A stretch of 64,000 bases of DNA from Stomorhina lunata (taxonomy: Eukaryota > Arthropoda > Insecta > Diptera > Rhiniidae). The stretch lies in NCBI GenBank assembly GCA_933228675.1, contig OW121744.1, positions 114,289,600 through 114,353,599 of the forward strand, read 5' to 3'. A program made the translations under genes and the position numbers. Shown one piece after another: positions 33,994-47,062 of the stretch (position 1 is its first letter; every line of letters begins with the position of its first letter). A model generated the notes under the pieces. The model made no database searches. It was not told the origin of the DNA and saw only the letters and a program-made list of their open reading frames with translations.

Positions 33994-36900
33994 GTTAGTT
34001 TAGGAAATATTATAGTAAAATTATAGCATGATATAATGATTTTTAATTTATTATTAGCACATTATAATTTGCATTATAATGCATTATAATAACATTATAA
34101 TGCCTTATAATGCTTTATAATATATTTAAATTACATTATATTGACTTATAATGCATTAGATTTGCATTGTAATTCATTATAATCAAATAATAATGGTTAA
34201 TAATTTACTCTTATATTAGTATAACGCTTCATAGTTCATTATAATTCGGTTATAATGAATTATAACGCATTATAATGCAATTATAACGTATTATAATGCA
34301 ATTATAATAAATTATAACGCAATATAATTCAATTGTAATGCAGTATAATGATTTATAATGAGATTATAATGCGTTATAACGCATTATAAAGCGATTATAA
34401 TGTGTTATATTGCAGTATAATGCTATTATAATGCGTTATAACGCATTATAATAAGATTATACTGTGATATAATGAATTATAATGCGATTTTAATTTGTAA
34501 TAAAGCATTAACTTTCTATTATAATTTGTCATAATGCATTAAAATGCGATTATAATATGTTATAACTTATTGTAATGCGATTATAATGTGTTATAACTCA
34601 TTATAATGTGATTATAATATTGGTATAATGATTTATAACGCATTATAATGAACTGTAACGCGTTATAATACAATTATGATGTATTACAACGCATTATAAT
34701 GCAATTATAATATCTTATAACGCATTATAATGCGATTCTAAAGAATTATAACCCATTATAATGCAATTATAATGACTATAATTAATTATGTTACGATGTC
34801 TAATGCTGATATAGTGATTTTTATCGCATTATAATGAATAATAAGTGATTATAATGCGATTATAATATGTCATAACGCATTATAATTCGATTATAATGTG
34901 TTGTATTGCATTATAATAAGATTATACTGTGTTATAACGCATTATAATGAGATTATAATGTGTTATAACGCTTTATAACGCAGTATAATGCGTTATAACG
35001 CATTATAATAATTATAATAACGCATTATAATTCGATTATAATTTGTTATAATGCATTAAAATTCAATTATAATGTGTCATAATGCATTATAATGCGATTA
35101 TAATGTATTATAACACATTATAACGCAGTATAATTCGATTATAATGCGTTATAACGCATTGTAATAAGATTATACTGTAATATAACGTATTATAATACGA
35201 TTTTAATTTGTAATAACGCATTAACTTCCTCTTATAATTTGTTATAAAGCATTAAATTTCTATTATAATTTGTTATAATGAATTATAAAGCGATTATAAT
35301 GTGTTATAACTTATTGTAATGCGATAATAATGTGTTATAACGCATTATAATGCTATTATAATGTGTTATAACGCATTATAATTCGATTATAATGTCTTAT
35401 AACGCATTATAATGCCATTATAATGTGTTATAACGCATTATAATGTGTTATAACGCATTATAACGCAGTTTAATGCGATTATAATGCGTTATAACGTATC
35501 ATAATAAGATTATACTGTGATATAACGAATCATAATCCGATTTTATTTTGTAATAACGCATTAACTTCCTCTTACAAATTGTTATAAAGCATTAACTTTC
35601 TATTATAATTTGTTATAATGAATTATAATGTGATAAAAATGTGTTATAACTTATTGTAATGCGATTATAATGTGTTATAACTTATTGTAATGCGATTATA
35701 ATGTGTTATAACTTATTATAATGCGTTATAACGCATTCTAATGCGTTATAACGCATTATAATGCGATTATAATGTGTTATAACTCATTATAATGCGATTA
35801 TAATGAATTATAACGCATTATAATACAATTATAATGTATAACAACGCATTTTAATACAATTATAATGCATTATAATGAATTATTACCCATTAGAATACAA
35901 TTATACTTATATATAACGCAAGACTTTAGTAACGAAACTTTTCTTTTTCGATTTCCAGGTTGGAGGCCATACCCGCCTATTATTGCTTAACCAATCGACT
36001 GTTATAAAACCGCTGAATTTGCGCGAATTGGATTTCTATCAAAACATTCCGCAGGATATACAGAAGTTTGTTCCCAAATACAAAGGTAAGCTCAGTTATC
36101 AATTATTTACGATAATATAATACTTTTTTCTTTGTTTCAAAAAAAAAAAAACATTTTACTACTACCATAAAAATATTGTTTAATAAAAAATATAAAAAGA
36201 AATAATAAAATTATAAAACAATAAAAAAAATGTGAGAAAAAATTAAATTTCCTCCTATATTTTTTACAACTTAGACTAACACAAAATTTATTTTATTATT
36301 AAAAAATAAAAAAAATATTACAAAAAAAAAACAAAAATTTCATTTGTAAATAATTAAAAAAAAACTTTATAATTTGTGTATGTGAGTGTCTTCTTCTTTA
36401 TTATTTGAAAATCGTTAAAAATTTCGAACATTTTGAACTAACATTGTGACTCTGTCTGCAACATATTGAAATCATTATTTTCATACATTTTTTTTTTTTT
36501 TTGCTTGAAAAAAATAAGACCAAATTTTGAAAACATTTTGAAAAAATTATATAAAATTATAACATTTAACCTTATTTATTTAAAAAATTATTATTACACT
36601 TTTTGTAAACAAGTAATATATTAGTAACAAAAAAACTCTGTGTTAGTATTTTAAAAAAAATTTTTTGTTTATTCGAAAGATTTAGAAAAAAACTTGTATT
36701 CTTTAAAAAAAATGTTATGAAATTTCTTTCGTTTACTTTTAGCTACTTTTTTGATAACAAAAACTATAATATTTATAATATTATAACAAATAGTACAAAT
36801 TTTTTTATAAACAAACTGTGATATATCTATTTTTTTATTATTTTTTAAGTAAAACTCTGGTTTTGAAATAAATATTGAAAAAAAAATCCAATAAAAAAAG

Positions 36901-39900
36901 AAAAAAAACTGATATTTGAAAATTTATAAAAATTATAAAAAAAAAGAAAAAATGTGTTATACAAGTTTAAAATTTAATTTAAACTTATATTTAAAATAGA
37001 AAATATTTTATACAAATTTTCCTTTCTTACTATAAAATTAGTTATAAAAAATTGTTGAAAAGAATAAAATTGAAAAAACTCTTCACATGTTTTGTCTAAA
37101 ACATTTTAGTTGAAACTTTTTATACAAATTTTTTAAATAAAGAACTTCCTTCGGTTTTTAGAAACGAGTGTGCAAAGATGATGATTACCAAGTATTATAA
37201 AGGCTTTATAAATCTATTATAAAATGCTAAAAAATTATAAGGATTACAATGCGTTTAAAATGTGTTGTAATGCTTTGTTGTAATGCTTTATAATGCGATT
37301 ATAATGTGCTATAATTTAGCATAATGCGAGTGTAATGAGCAATAAAGTCTTATAATGTGCCATAATACTATTATAAAGGATAATAACACATTATAATGGA
37401 GTTATAATGTAATTATAATGTGCTATAATTTAGCATAATGCTAGTGTAATGAGCTATAAAGCATTATAATGCGATCATAATGTGCGATAATACCTTGTAT
37501 TACGATTATACGCATTATAATATACTATAATTCAGCATAATGCGATTATAATGTGCCATAATGCCTTGTAATACGATTGTAAAGGAAAATAACACATTAT
37601 AATTAAATTATAATGTATTATAACGCATTATAATGTGATTATAATGTACTATAATTCAGCATAATGCGAGTATAATGAGCTACAAAGCATTATAATGCTA
37701 TTATAGTGTTCCATAATAAGTTGTAATACTAGTATAAGGGATAACACATTATATTAAATTAAAATGCGATTATAATGTACCATAATAAGTTGTAATACTG
37801 GTATAAGGGATAATAACATATTATAATTCCATTATAACGCATTATAATGTGCTATAATTTAGCATAATGCGATTATAATGGGCCATTACACATTGTAACA
37901 CAATTATAAAGAATACTAACACATTATAACTCCATTACCACGTATTATAACATATCATAAAGTGCTATAATTCAGCACAATTCGATTATAATGTGCCATA
38001 ATACCTTGAATTACGATTATAAAGGATAATAACACATTATAATTCAATTATAATATATTATAATGCATTATAATGTGATTATAATATGCTATAATTCAGC
38101 ATAATGTGAGTATAATGGGTTATAAAGCATTAGAATGCGATTATAATGTGCCATAATAAGTTGTAATACTTGTATAAAGGATAATAACACATTATAATTC
38201 CATTATAACACATTATAATGTGCTATAATTCAGTATAATGCGATTATAATGTGTCATAATACCTTGTTATGCGATTATTAAGGATAATAACACATTATAA
38301 TTCAATTATAATGTATTATAACGTATTATAATGTGATTATAACGTGCTACAGTTCAGCATAATGCGAGTATAATGAGCTATAAAGCATAAAAATGCGATT
38401 ATAATGTGCCATAATAAGCGTTAATACGATTATAAGGGATAATAACACACTATAATTCCATTTTAATGTGCTATAATTTAGCATAATGCGATTATAATGT
38501 GCCATTACACATTGTAATACGATTATAAAGAATACTAACACATTATAACTCCATTATAATGTAGTATAACACATCATAAAGTGCTATAATTCATCATAAT
38601 GCGATTATAATATGCCATAATACCTTGTAATACTATTATAAAGGACAATAACACATTATAGTTCCATTATAATCTATTATAACGTACTATAATGTGCTAT
38701 AATTTAGTATAATGAAAGTATAATATCCTATAAAGCATTGTAATGCGATTATAATATGCCATAATACGGTTTAATATGATAATTAAGGATAATAACACAT
38801 TACAATTCCATTATAACGCATTATAATGTGTTATAATTCAGAATAATGCGGTTGTAATGTGTCATAATACCTTGTAATACGATTATTATGGACAATAACA
38901 CATTATAAGGTTGTATAACTCATTATAATGTGATTATAATGTGCTATAATTCAGCATAATGCGAGTATAATGAGCTATAAAGCATTATAATGTGCCATAT
39001 TAAGTTGTAATACAATTATTGAGGATAAAAACACACTATAATTCCATTATAACGCATTATATTGTGCTATAATTCAGCATAATGCGGTTATAATGTGCCA
39101 TTACACCTTGTAATACGATTATAATTTCATTAACATGTATTATAACGCATTATAATGTGCTATAATTCAGCATAATGTGAGTATAATGAGCTATAAAGCA
39201 TTATAATGCTATTAAAATGTGACAAAATACTTTGTTATACGATTATAAAAGATAGTAACACATTATAATTCCATTATAATGTATTATAACGCATTAGAAT
39301 GTAAATATAATGTGCTATAATTCAGCATAATGCGAGTATAATGAGCTATAAAGCATTATAATGCGATTATAATGTGTCATAACACGTTGTAATATGATTT
39401 TAAAGGATAGTAACACATTATAATATAATTATAATGATTTATATCGCTTTATAATGTACTATAATTCAGCTTAATGCGAGTATAATGAGTTATAAAAGAT
39501 TAAAACGCGATATCAACGCATTATAACTTCATTATAATGTGTTATATCGATTATTATGTGTTATATCGTACTATAATACGATTATAGAGCAATTTAATAC
39601 GATTCAAATACATTATAGCGCATTATAATGCCATAATAATATATTATAGAGCATTATAATGCGATTATAATGTATTATGAGCTATTACAATGCTATTATA
39701 ATGTATTATGACCCATTATAATATAATTATAATGTTTTATAACCCATTATAATGGAATTATAATAGATTTAAATCCATGGTAATGGGATTAATACTATTA
39801 TAATTGTACTATAATGTTACATAATGCGTTATAGTTCGTTTATAATGAGTTATAACACATTGTAATGTGTTATAATTTAGTTAGGATATTTTAATAATTT

Positions 39901-42900
39901 TTTTTAATAAATCTTTGTACACTCTAAAAAAATTTTGAAAAAGCTCTATTATTTGCAATTTAAAAAGCTGAATATATGTTAAAGCAAATTTTAATTTATA
40001 GCAAAAAATTTGTTCTAATTTCTATATTTACAGCTTCATTAATTTGGGAATAATCTAAAGAGTCCAGATTTACCATAACAAAAGCCAAATTTATTTTAAA
40101 CTTAATAATTTTGTCTTATTTTATAGTAAATCTGTTTTAAAACGTCAAGAAACTCGAGAGAATTTTAGAAAGTGAATATGAAAGTGTTAATGAAATTTAA
40201 AAAATTATTTTATAACAAAGAGGGGTAAGTGCCTAAACGTTTAAAAAAGCCACTTAAATATCACAAAAAATCCTATAAAAAAAAAAATATATATATATAT
40301 ATCAAAACATATATCAAAAAAACCAACTAGGGTATATTTTAGTTTAAAACAAATATTTTATTTTTTTCTTTTACAAAAAAAAAATAAATATTTTTTGTAA
40401 AGAAATCCTCGCTGCTTAAAGAGAACAGAGAAAATTTAAGAAGACGGGTTCTAAAGCGTGCTGTGTTCCTTCCTAACAAGGCGCTGAGGACTTTAAGTGT
40501 TTAGAATGAAATGAGTTATAAACTGGAGCCTGATTTCCCCCCAAAAAAGGAAAGACTTTTGAGAACCCCCGTTATAGTGGGTAAAACATATATACAAAAA
40601 ACAAAATCGTAAAGAAAAAAAAGTTTATTTTTTTTAAAATTTATTCTACACAAAAAACCAAATATCTTTTATTATATATCTTGTATTGTATATAATACAG
40701 AATCGAAACGAATTAGCGAATTAGCACGTCTCAACGTTCGACAACCAAAATAAAAAAGTCTTCTACTTTTCTTCTCCTTCCCCCCTGAGCAACACCAGCG
40801 AGCGAGGACTAAACTGAATGACTCTCGTTAAGTTTTGTGACAAAACCTCTCTCTCGTAGGGAATATTATAGCAAATTATTCACTTATGAACATATGAACA
40901 TGAACTTGAACATGAACTTGAACATGAACTTGATCATTGATGATCATGATCTCTGAAACTTTCGCTCTCATCCTCTAAATGAAAAAATGAGTGTGATTGA
41001 GATGTTAAAACTAACACGTATCCAAAAAACGGGTTTGTATAATATTTCAATTATTTTTATAATAATTATATAACAATAACAATTTTTTATTATTATTTTA
41101 TAATTATTTTTATATATATACAAAAATTTATATATCTTATATATCTTACAACTTAAGTATTAAAATTCTCTTAAAAGTATAACGAATTTAAATTTTTTTA
41201 AAAAAATAATTTACTTTTTGTTATAAAAATTCTCATTTTAGAAATTAGGTTTTAAAAACGTCTCTAATTAATTTATGATTATATTGAAAAGTTTTAATAG
41301 AAAATGAAACTTTTATTTATTTCAATAACAAAAATTTTGAACTAAATGATTTCTTTATTTTTTTGGATAAAAATCATATAAATTAAATACAAAATTTTGA
41401 AATTTATAAAATTGTTAAAAACTAAAAAACTTTCTTTTTCAAAATTGTCTTTAAAAGAAAATTTAAAATGCTTTTGGTTGCATATTTTTTGTAAAATTCA
41501 TCTAATAAATGTATCATTTTCTATTCATCTTCTCATTCATAAATTCGTCTTTATAAAACGATCCTAAATATCATTCAAACTTCAAAACTAGTCTCTCTGT
41601 TGCCATCTCAAAATCGAGTTTTGTCTTAAATGTCCTATCAACCATTTCTTTTTTTGTTTAAATTGCTTTTACATTTAATTCATTTTAATTTTGAGAAATT
41701 TTGACCCTAGAAACAATTTTAAGAAAAATCCCTCAAACTTAAAAGAAACATTAAAATTTTATAAAAGGAATCCACCTAACCTCAATTTCTTAAAAAACAA
41801 AATATTCTCTGAATTAAAAAAAAAAACTTTAAACTCAAAATATTTTAATTTCAAAACCCTTAACATGAAACTAATCCCTTTGCCCTATTTCATTTTAGGT
41901 GTTATGCAAGCAACGACCATGGGCGGCTGTAAATTGGAGAAACGCTATTCACCCAGTTTTCGCGAGGAACCCCAACGCAAGATGAGTGCCTCCAAACGTA
42001 AAAGGGATGATATTTTAAGGTGGGTTTTATTTACTATTTAAGTACAATTTTCAAAATTTTTTGCAATAGCTTTTACTGTTAGATCTTTTCCAGATCATTA
42101 AAATTAAATATAAAATATTTTCAATATTTTTTTAGATATTTTGTGGTTATGTTTGAGAATGAATAGTTGTTTCATTAATTTTAAAAGAAATGGGTATGAA
42201 ACCTCTTAATTTTTAATGTAATTTATTGGTTATAATCGAAAATCATGGCCCTACACCCAAAATTGTTAATAAAAGAGTTTTGAAATTTTAGGTTAGGTTT
42301 TTTTTTTCAAATTTTAAAACTAATGAAAAATATCTTAAAAGCTCTTAAGTAGTTTATAAAAGTCTTCAGTAATCTAGTTAATTTTATTTAATCAATTCTA
42401 CTTTTCTATATAGCTTGAAATGATTTTGAAATTGAAGTTAGAATTGAAAAATGTAGAGGTTAGAATATATAATAAAATTAATTAGGAAAACCTTTTTATA
42501 TAAAAAATGTTTGTCTAAAAAAATTGTATATCAAATATTTTCTATAAAAAATTTATACCAGAAATTTCTTATGAATAAGTTTTTTATAAAATATTTTTAT
42601 ATCAACAATTTTCTATAAAAAATTTCCTATGGAAAAATTTTTATATCAAAAATTTTCTACGATAATTTTTTTATGAAAAATTTCCTATGAAAAAAATATC
42701 TATCAAAAATTTTCTTTCAAAATTTTTGTCAAAAATTTTCTTTTCAAATTTTATGTCAATAATTTTTATATCAAAAATTTTCCATGAAAAAAATTGTTGT
42801 ATCAAAAATTTCCTATAAAAAATTTTCTATACAAAATTTTTATATCAAAAATTTTGATATCAAAAATTTTTTATGAAAAAATTTTTATATCAAATATTTT

Positions 42901-45900
42901 CTATACAAAATTTTTATATCAAAAATTTTATATTAAAAATATCCTACGAAAAATTTTTTAATAAAAAATTTTCTATGGAAAAATGTTTATATAAAAAATT
43001 TTCTATACAAAAGTTTTATATAAAAAATTTTCTATACAAAATTTTTATATCAAAAATTTCCTAAGGAAAAATTTTTATATCAATAATTTTCTATGAAAAA
43101 ATTTTTGTATCCAAAATTTTATAAAAATGTATATAAAAAATTTTTGGTACAAAATTTTAAATCCAAAATTTTCTTTGAAAAAATTTTTATATCAAAAATT
43201 TTTTATGAAAAAATTTTTATTTCAAAAATTTCCTATAAAAAAAATTTTATATAAAAAATTTTCTTTGGAAAAATTTTTATATAAAAAATTTTATTTGAAA
43301 AAATTTTTATAAAAAATTTTCTAGACAAAATTTTTAAATCAAAAATTTCCTATGAAAAAATTTTTATATACAAAAGTTTCTTTGGAAAAATTTTTATATA
43401 AAAAAAACAAAATTTTTATATCAAAAATTTTCTATGAAAAAATTTTGTATGAACAAATTTTTATATAAAAAAATTTTTATGTCAAAAATTTGCTTTTAAA
43501 AAAAATTGTTATAAAAAATTGTAATTTCTAAAATTTTCTATAAAAAATGTTTATATCAAAAATTTTATAAAATTTTGTATATCAAAAATTTTCTATATAA
43601 CATCAAAATTTTTTTTACAAAAAAATTTTATACAAAAATTATTCGTAAAAAAATTTTATATCAAAATTTTTTAATAAAAATATTTTATATTTTAAATTTT
43701 CTATAAAAAAAATTTTATTAAAAGTTTTCTCTGAAAAGATTTTATATAAAAAATGTTTGGTATAAAATCTATAAAAAATTGTCATATAAAAAATGTTTAT
43801 TTCAAAAAAAAATTTTATATCAAAAATTTTCTTTAAAAAATTTTTATATCAAAAATTTTCTATAAAAAATTTCTATCAAAAATTCTATAAAAATTTTCTG
43901 TAAAAAAATTTTCTATCAAAATTTTTTCTGTAAAAAAATTGTATATCAAAATTTTTTCTATAAAAAAGTTTTATATCGAAAAATTTTCTATAAAAAAAAT
44001 TTATTTTAAAAATTTTTCTATAACAAAATTTTTTATTAAAAATTTTCTATTGAAAATTTGTATATCAAAAATATTCTATGAAAAATTATATCAAATGTTG
44101 TCCTTTAAAAATTTGTATACGAAAAATTTTCCATAAAAAATTATCAAAAATTTTATATTAAGAATTTCTTTATAAAAAATTGTCTACTATAAATTATTTT
44201 AATAAAAAAATTTCGAACCGAATAGATTCGTATTAATCAGGGCCTGACTTAGTTTTCTGTGAGAAAAACTTCTAACCATGTTTTAGGTTAGACTTAATTT
44301 TTGAGGTTAGAATCCGAAAATAATTCTTAAAATGTAATGAGAAACTAATTTGTATGATTATAGCAATAGACATTAATATAAGTGGGTGTAGGGTTTTGTA
44401 TTTAATCAAAATCTATATATTAAAACTACTTATTTTAGACTAAACTATTGGCCCCCGCCCCTGACCCTCTCAACCGAATTGGCTGAAAACTGCCCTCTCT
44501 TCGATAAAGCCAAACATAAACCAAATAAAATATTCCAATTGGAACAGAACTAGTAATGGTTTTTATAATCTTCTATATATAACCCCTAAGAATCAAAATC
44601 CACTAATTTCCTAAACGTTTCTCTTGCAGAATGAAGGTGCACAAAAATGGCAATGCGGCAGATGTTATTAAGAGCATAGCCCAACTGGACAACACCAATA
44701 AACAATGTAAGTTCTCTAATAATAAAATCTAAAAAGATCATTTTAATAACTTCCTTCCAATCTTATAGATTTCCTAATGCTAGAGAATATAACATCACAA
44801 TTTCGCAATCCCTGTATATTGGACTTGAAAATGGGTACACGCCAACACGGTGACGATGCTTCGGCTGAGAAGCGCACCAAACAAATGGCCAAATGCGCAG
44901 CCAGCACCTCGGCTTCTTTGGGGGTACGTTTGTGTGGCATGCAAACCTATCAGGCTCATTTAGATCAATATGCCAAAAAGGATAAATATTGGGGTCGTGA
45001 ACTAAATGAGTTGGGTTTTAAACAGGCTTTACATGATTTCTTTTACAATGGCTATCGTTTACGAACACGTGTTATCAAGAAGATTGTCCAGCGTTTATTA
45101 CAGCTACATCGTGTTATTGAAAAGCAATCGAGTTATAGATTTTATTCCTGGTAGGTTCCAAATTTTTGTTTATAATATGAATTAAATTACTTATAATATT
45201 TTTTATTTCATTATTTTAGCTCACTTTTAATTGTCTACGAGGGTTATGAAGATAATCCCATGCAACATCCCATGGACTTTGATGAATGGGCCACACCGGC
45301 CACCCCTTTAACGACAAAGAATACCAAGAAATCTGCCACTTTTGATTATCATCCCGATAATAGCATTGATGACGACGATGATGAGGATGATATTGTCGAT
45401 GAAGATGATCGCGATGGGGATCATTATGAAGATGGTCATGAGGGAGGCGATGAATTGGAGCCTCATGACACCGATGATGATCTACATTTGCAGGCGGCAG
45501 ACAGTGGTAATGCTTCGGCTACTAATAGCAGCACTGGAGGCGATCAATGTTGCTATGATGCAGATGCTTCTAATGATTCTAATACAAATGAAATGAATCT
45601 CAGAACCCGCATAAGACACTTGAATAGTAACTCCAACAGATTGGCGGAATCTGCGGCAAACACAACATTGATTACAAACAATTCTTCTCAACTCTCACGA
45701 CACCAGGCAGCTTTGGGTTTTGGTGATGAAATGGTTAGCGGGACTACTACTAGTAAACATCATAATAACTCTTCTTCCTCGGAAAATGAGGAGGATCATG
45801 ATAGTAGATCTATGCCACCTCCACCACCATTAGCCGGTTCTAATGTTATGGGCTTTAAGTCTTCTGACCTATCAAGGCCCTCGGCTTCCTCTACACCCAC

Positions 45901-47062
45901 TACACCTGCTCCCTTCATTCCCATATCCGAAGAAACAGTATTCCTTGATCCGGAGCCACCCATGCCCAGTATAGCCACTTCTTCGCCTCATTCTGGAGAC
46001 TCCTGGATGAATTATAGCAGCAATAGCAGTGACGACTTTTCGGGCCTGTCAGAACAAATTAAGGCCGTGACTAGTGGTCGCCAAACGGGTAACAATAGCT
46101 CGGATGAGGCTTCTTCGGACTATGACAGCAGCATTATAAGTCAGACAGAGGTAATGCTAAAACGTTACAAATCCCAGCAGGATGCATTTGAAACAGCAGT
46201 TGCTGCAGCAGCTGTAGCAAAAACAAACACACCGCCACTTACCCCCAAAACTTTGATAAACAAAAAACTCAATTCCTCGGCGGTTACTACAACAAACTCC
46301 ACTGTATCACCGGTCTCTTCGACCAACTCTTCGTTGAAATCGGTTAAGGGTGCTGTCAAGCGTTTGCGTTGCAAAGATGATGATGATGACGATGATGAGG
46401 ATGAAGATCATCACCATCATCATACACATCATCACCACCACAGTGGAGATAAAACGGAAACGCGAGATTTGAAAGACTTGGCTAAAAAATCCTCAAGTTC
46501 AAATGTCAAAAAATCTATTTCATCATCGACTCCCGTTTCCATAATGAGTTCACCTGCAAAAACACAAACAATACCTGCCACAACTCCTAATGCAACAAAG
46601 CCATTAAAACAAGCACAAATCAAAACAAACTCCTTGGAAGTTACGGTTATGCCAATGGATACCACAACAGAAGTAGCCAAGACAAAACCCCCAACAGCAA
46701 CGGCAACAACGATAATACCAGCGCCACTTCTTAACAGAAACGCCGCTACCACAGAATTACAACAGCAACACCAGCAGCAACAGGAAATCAAGGAAATTTC
46801 AAAATCCAAGAAATTCCTACAACATGCCTCCAAGTCCCTGGATATAGATACAAAAATACAACTCTGCGATGATATGCATTGTTTGGTGGATGTAAGACTC
46901 ATAGATTTTGCCCACACAGCCTTTGTGCCGCGCAATGGTTCAGCCTTATTTCCCACACCGCCAACAACCATACACCATGGACCCGATAATGGTTTCCTTA
47001 CCGGCCTTAACAGTCTAAATCGTTTGCTAACGGATATTTTAAATGAGGAAGTCATGTGTTGA
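33214..47062 (+). CDS. Ip6k: Inositol hexakisphosphate kinase (six coding exons)
   Basis: Predicted to phosphorylate inositol hexakisphosphate to the pyrophosphate InsP7 using ATP. Exons: 33214-33993, 35959-36085, 41899-42019, 44630-44706, 44769-45150, 45220-47062. All are bounded by GT-AG, all phases join, and they give 1,109 residues. Residues 1-260 are Gln/His/Asn-rich. [10 protein letters not shown] (261-270), the ATP-site lysine in VIKPL (K277) and ELDFYQN open the kinase fold. The family signature PxxxDxKxG is PCILDLKMG (383-391), followed by [20 protein letters not shown] lies at 497-504 and the terminal metal/ATP motif LIDFAHT has D1058. About 540 residues of Ser/Thr/Asn, acidic and His-rich low complexity separate the last two motifs, making the protein far longer than mammalian IP6Ks (about 400-440). 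Start: Met at 33,214; Met at 33,241 is an equally plausible in-frame alternative, nine residues shorter. Confidence 0.95.
34026..35935 (+). repeat. TTATAA-phased palindromic array in Ip6k intron (first block)
   Basis: Nearly the whole 1,965-bp intron is made of diverged units of the kind CATTATAATG, CGATTATAATG, TGTTATAACG. TTATAA recurs about every 10-11 bases, and three such modules give about 31 bp. CATTATAATG is a perfect 10-bp palindrome. Copies are irregular, with changes of TAATG to TAACG and loss of modules. It occupies almost everything between the donor at 33,994 and the acceptor at 35,958, so it is transcribed in pre-mRNA. Confidence 0.93.
35959..36085 (+). CDS. Ip6k: Ip6k coding exon 2 (ATP-binding lysine)
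   Basis: Follows acceptor TTTCCAG and encodes [29 protein letters not shown] and KFVPKYK. This is the glycine-rich start and invariant Lys of inositol polyphosphate kinases. It ends in phase 1 before GTAAGC. Confidence 0.95.
36086..37194. other. A+T-rich intron sequence
   Basis: Runs of A and T, about 85-90 percent A+T by eye. Nothing beyond intron is supported. Confidence 0.6.
37195..39890 (+). repeat. TTATAA-phased array in Ip6k intron (second block, higher-order)
   Basis: The same ATTATAATG modules as at 34-36 kb, organised here into longer recurring blocks of very roughly 100-160 bp. Ordered landmarks are GATAATAACACATTATAAT, CATTATAATGTG, CTATAATTCAGCATAATGCG, AGTATAATGAGCTATAAAGC and GTGCCATAATA.CTTGTAATAC. 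About twenty blocks are visible, with variation. The end near 39,890 fades into plain intron. Confidence 0.92.
39891..41898. other. Rest of the large Ip6k intron, with a G+C-richer patch
   Basis: 40,425-40,990 stands out from the surrounding A+T-rich intron (GTGCTGTGTTCCTTCC, CTTCCCCCCTGAGCAACACC, GCGAGCGAGGAC) and contains a 12-bp GAACATGAACTT repeat (about 40,890-40,935). It could be an alternative first exon or promoter, or an old insertion. I found no coding signature. The remainder is A+T-rich up to acceptor TTTTAG at 41,898. Confidence 0.45.
41899..42019 (+). CDS. Ip6k: Ip6k coding exon 3
   Basis: Encodes [20 protein letters not shown] and then a basic stretch [11 protein letters not shown]. 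The start in phase 1 joins exon 2 (Gly split). The donor is AG/GTGGGT. The basic stretch resembles a nuclear localisation signal; IP6Ks are partly nuclear. Confidence 0.93.
42480..44215 (+). repeat. ~30-bp A/T hairpin minisatellite in Ip6k intron
   Basis: Roughly 55 diverged units of the form GAAAAATTTTTATATC plus AAAAATTTTCTAT. The unit is the array D monomer with ATATCA in place of GATAAG. Inverted arms AGAAAAATTTTT/AAAAATTTTCT persist in many copies. It fills about two-thirds of the intron between coding exons 3 and 4, so it is transcribed. Repetitive frames of KKFLYQKF type are artefacts. Confidence 0.9.
44630..44706 (+). CDS. Ip6k: Ip6k coding exon 4 (77 bp)
   Basis: A very short exon after acceptor CTCTTGCAG. 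It encodes R then [19 protein letters not shown] and DNTNKQ, and ends with the first base of a Tyr codon before GTAAGT. Its frame is fixed by the neighbouring exons. Confidence 0.92.
44769..45150 (+). CDS. Ip6k: Ip6k coding exon 5 (catalytic signature)
   Basis: Encodes [56 protein letters not shown] and ending SSYRFYS. This is the most conserved part of IP6 kinases and holds the PxxxDxKxG inositol-binding signature. The intron before it is only 62 bp and the one after it 69 bp. Confidence 0.97.
45220..47062 (+). CDS. Ip6k: Ip6k coding exon 6 (insert plus C-terminal kinase motif)
   Basis: Begins [14 protein letters not shown] (conserved strand), then about 540 residues of low complexity: acidic [14 protein letters not shown] near residues 540-560, Pro-rich [10 protein letters not shown], an Asp/Glu then His tract [16 protein letters not shown], and a Gln run. 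It ends with [14 protein letters not shown] and [17 protein letters not shown], the conserved kinase end, and stops TGA at 47,060. Confidence 0.95.

Noticed and set aside
41691..42041. 116-codon frame with an upstream Met before Ip6k exon 3
   Set aside because: The upstream part is Lys/Asn/Phe noise from intron; the TTTTAG acceptor at 41,898 and phase 1 joining define the real exon.
42873..44136. Lys/Phe/Tyr-rich frames inside the Ip6k intron
   Set aside because: Same artefact of a ~30-bp repeat; the region lies between two kinase exons whose phases join perfectly without it.
46432..47055. 207-codon minus-strand frame opposite Ip6k exon 6
   Set aside because: Shadow frame across low-complexity coding sequence and the conserved IDF region.
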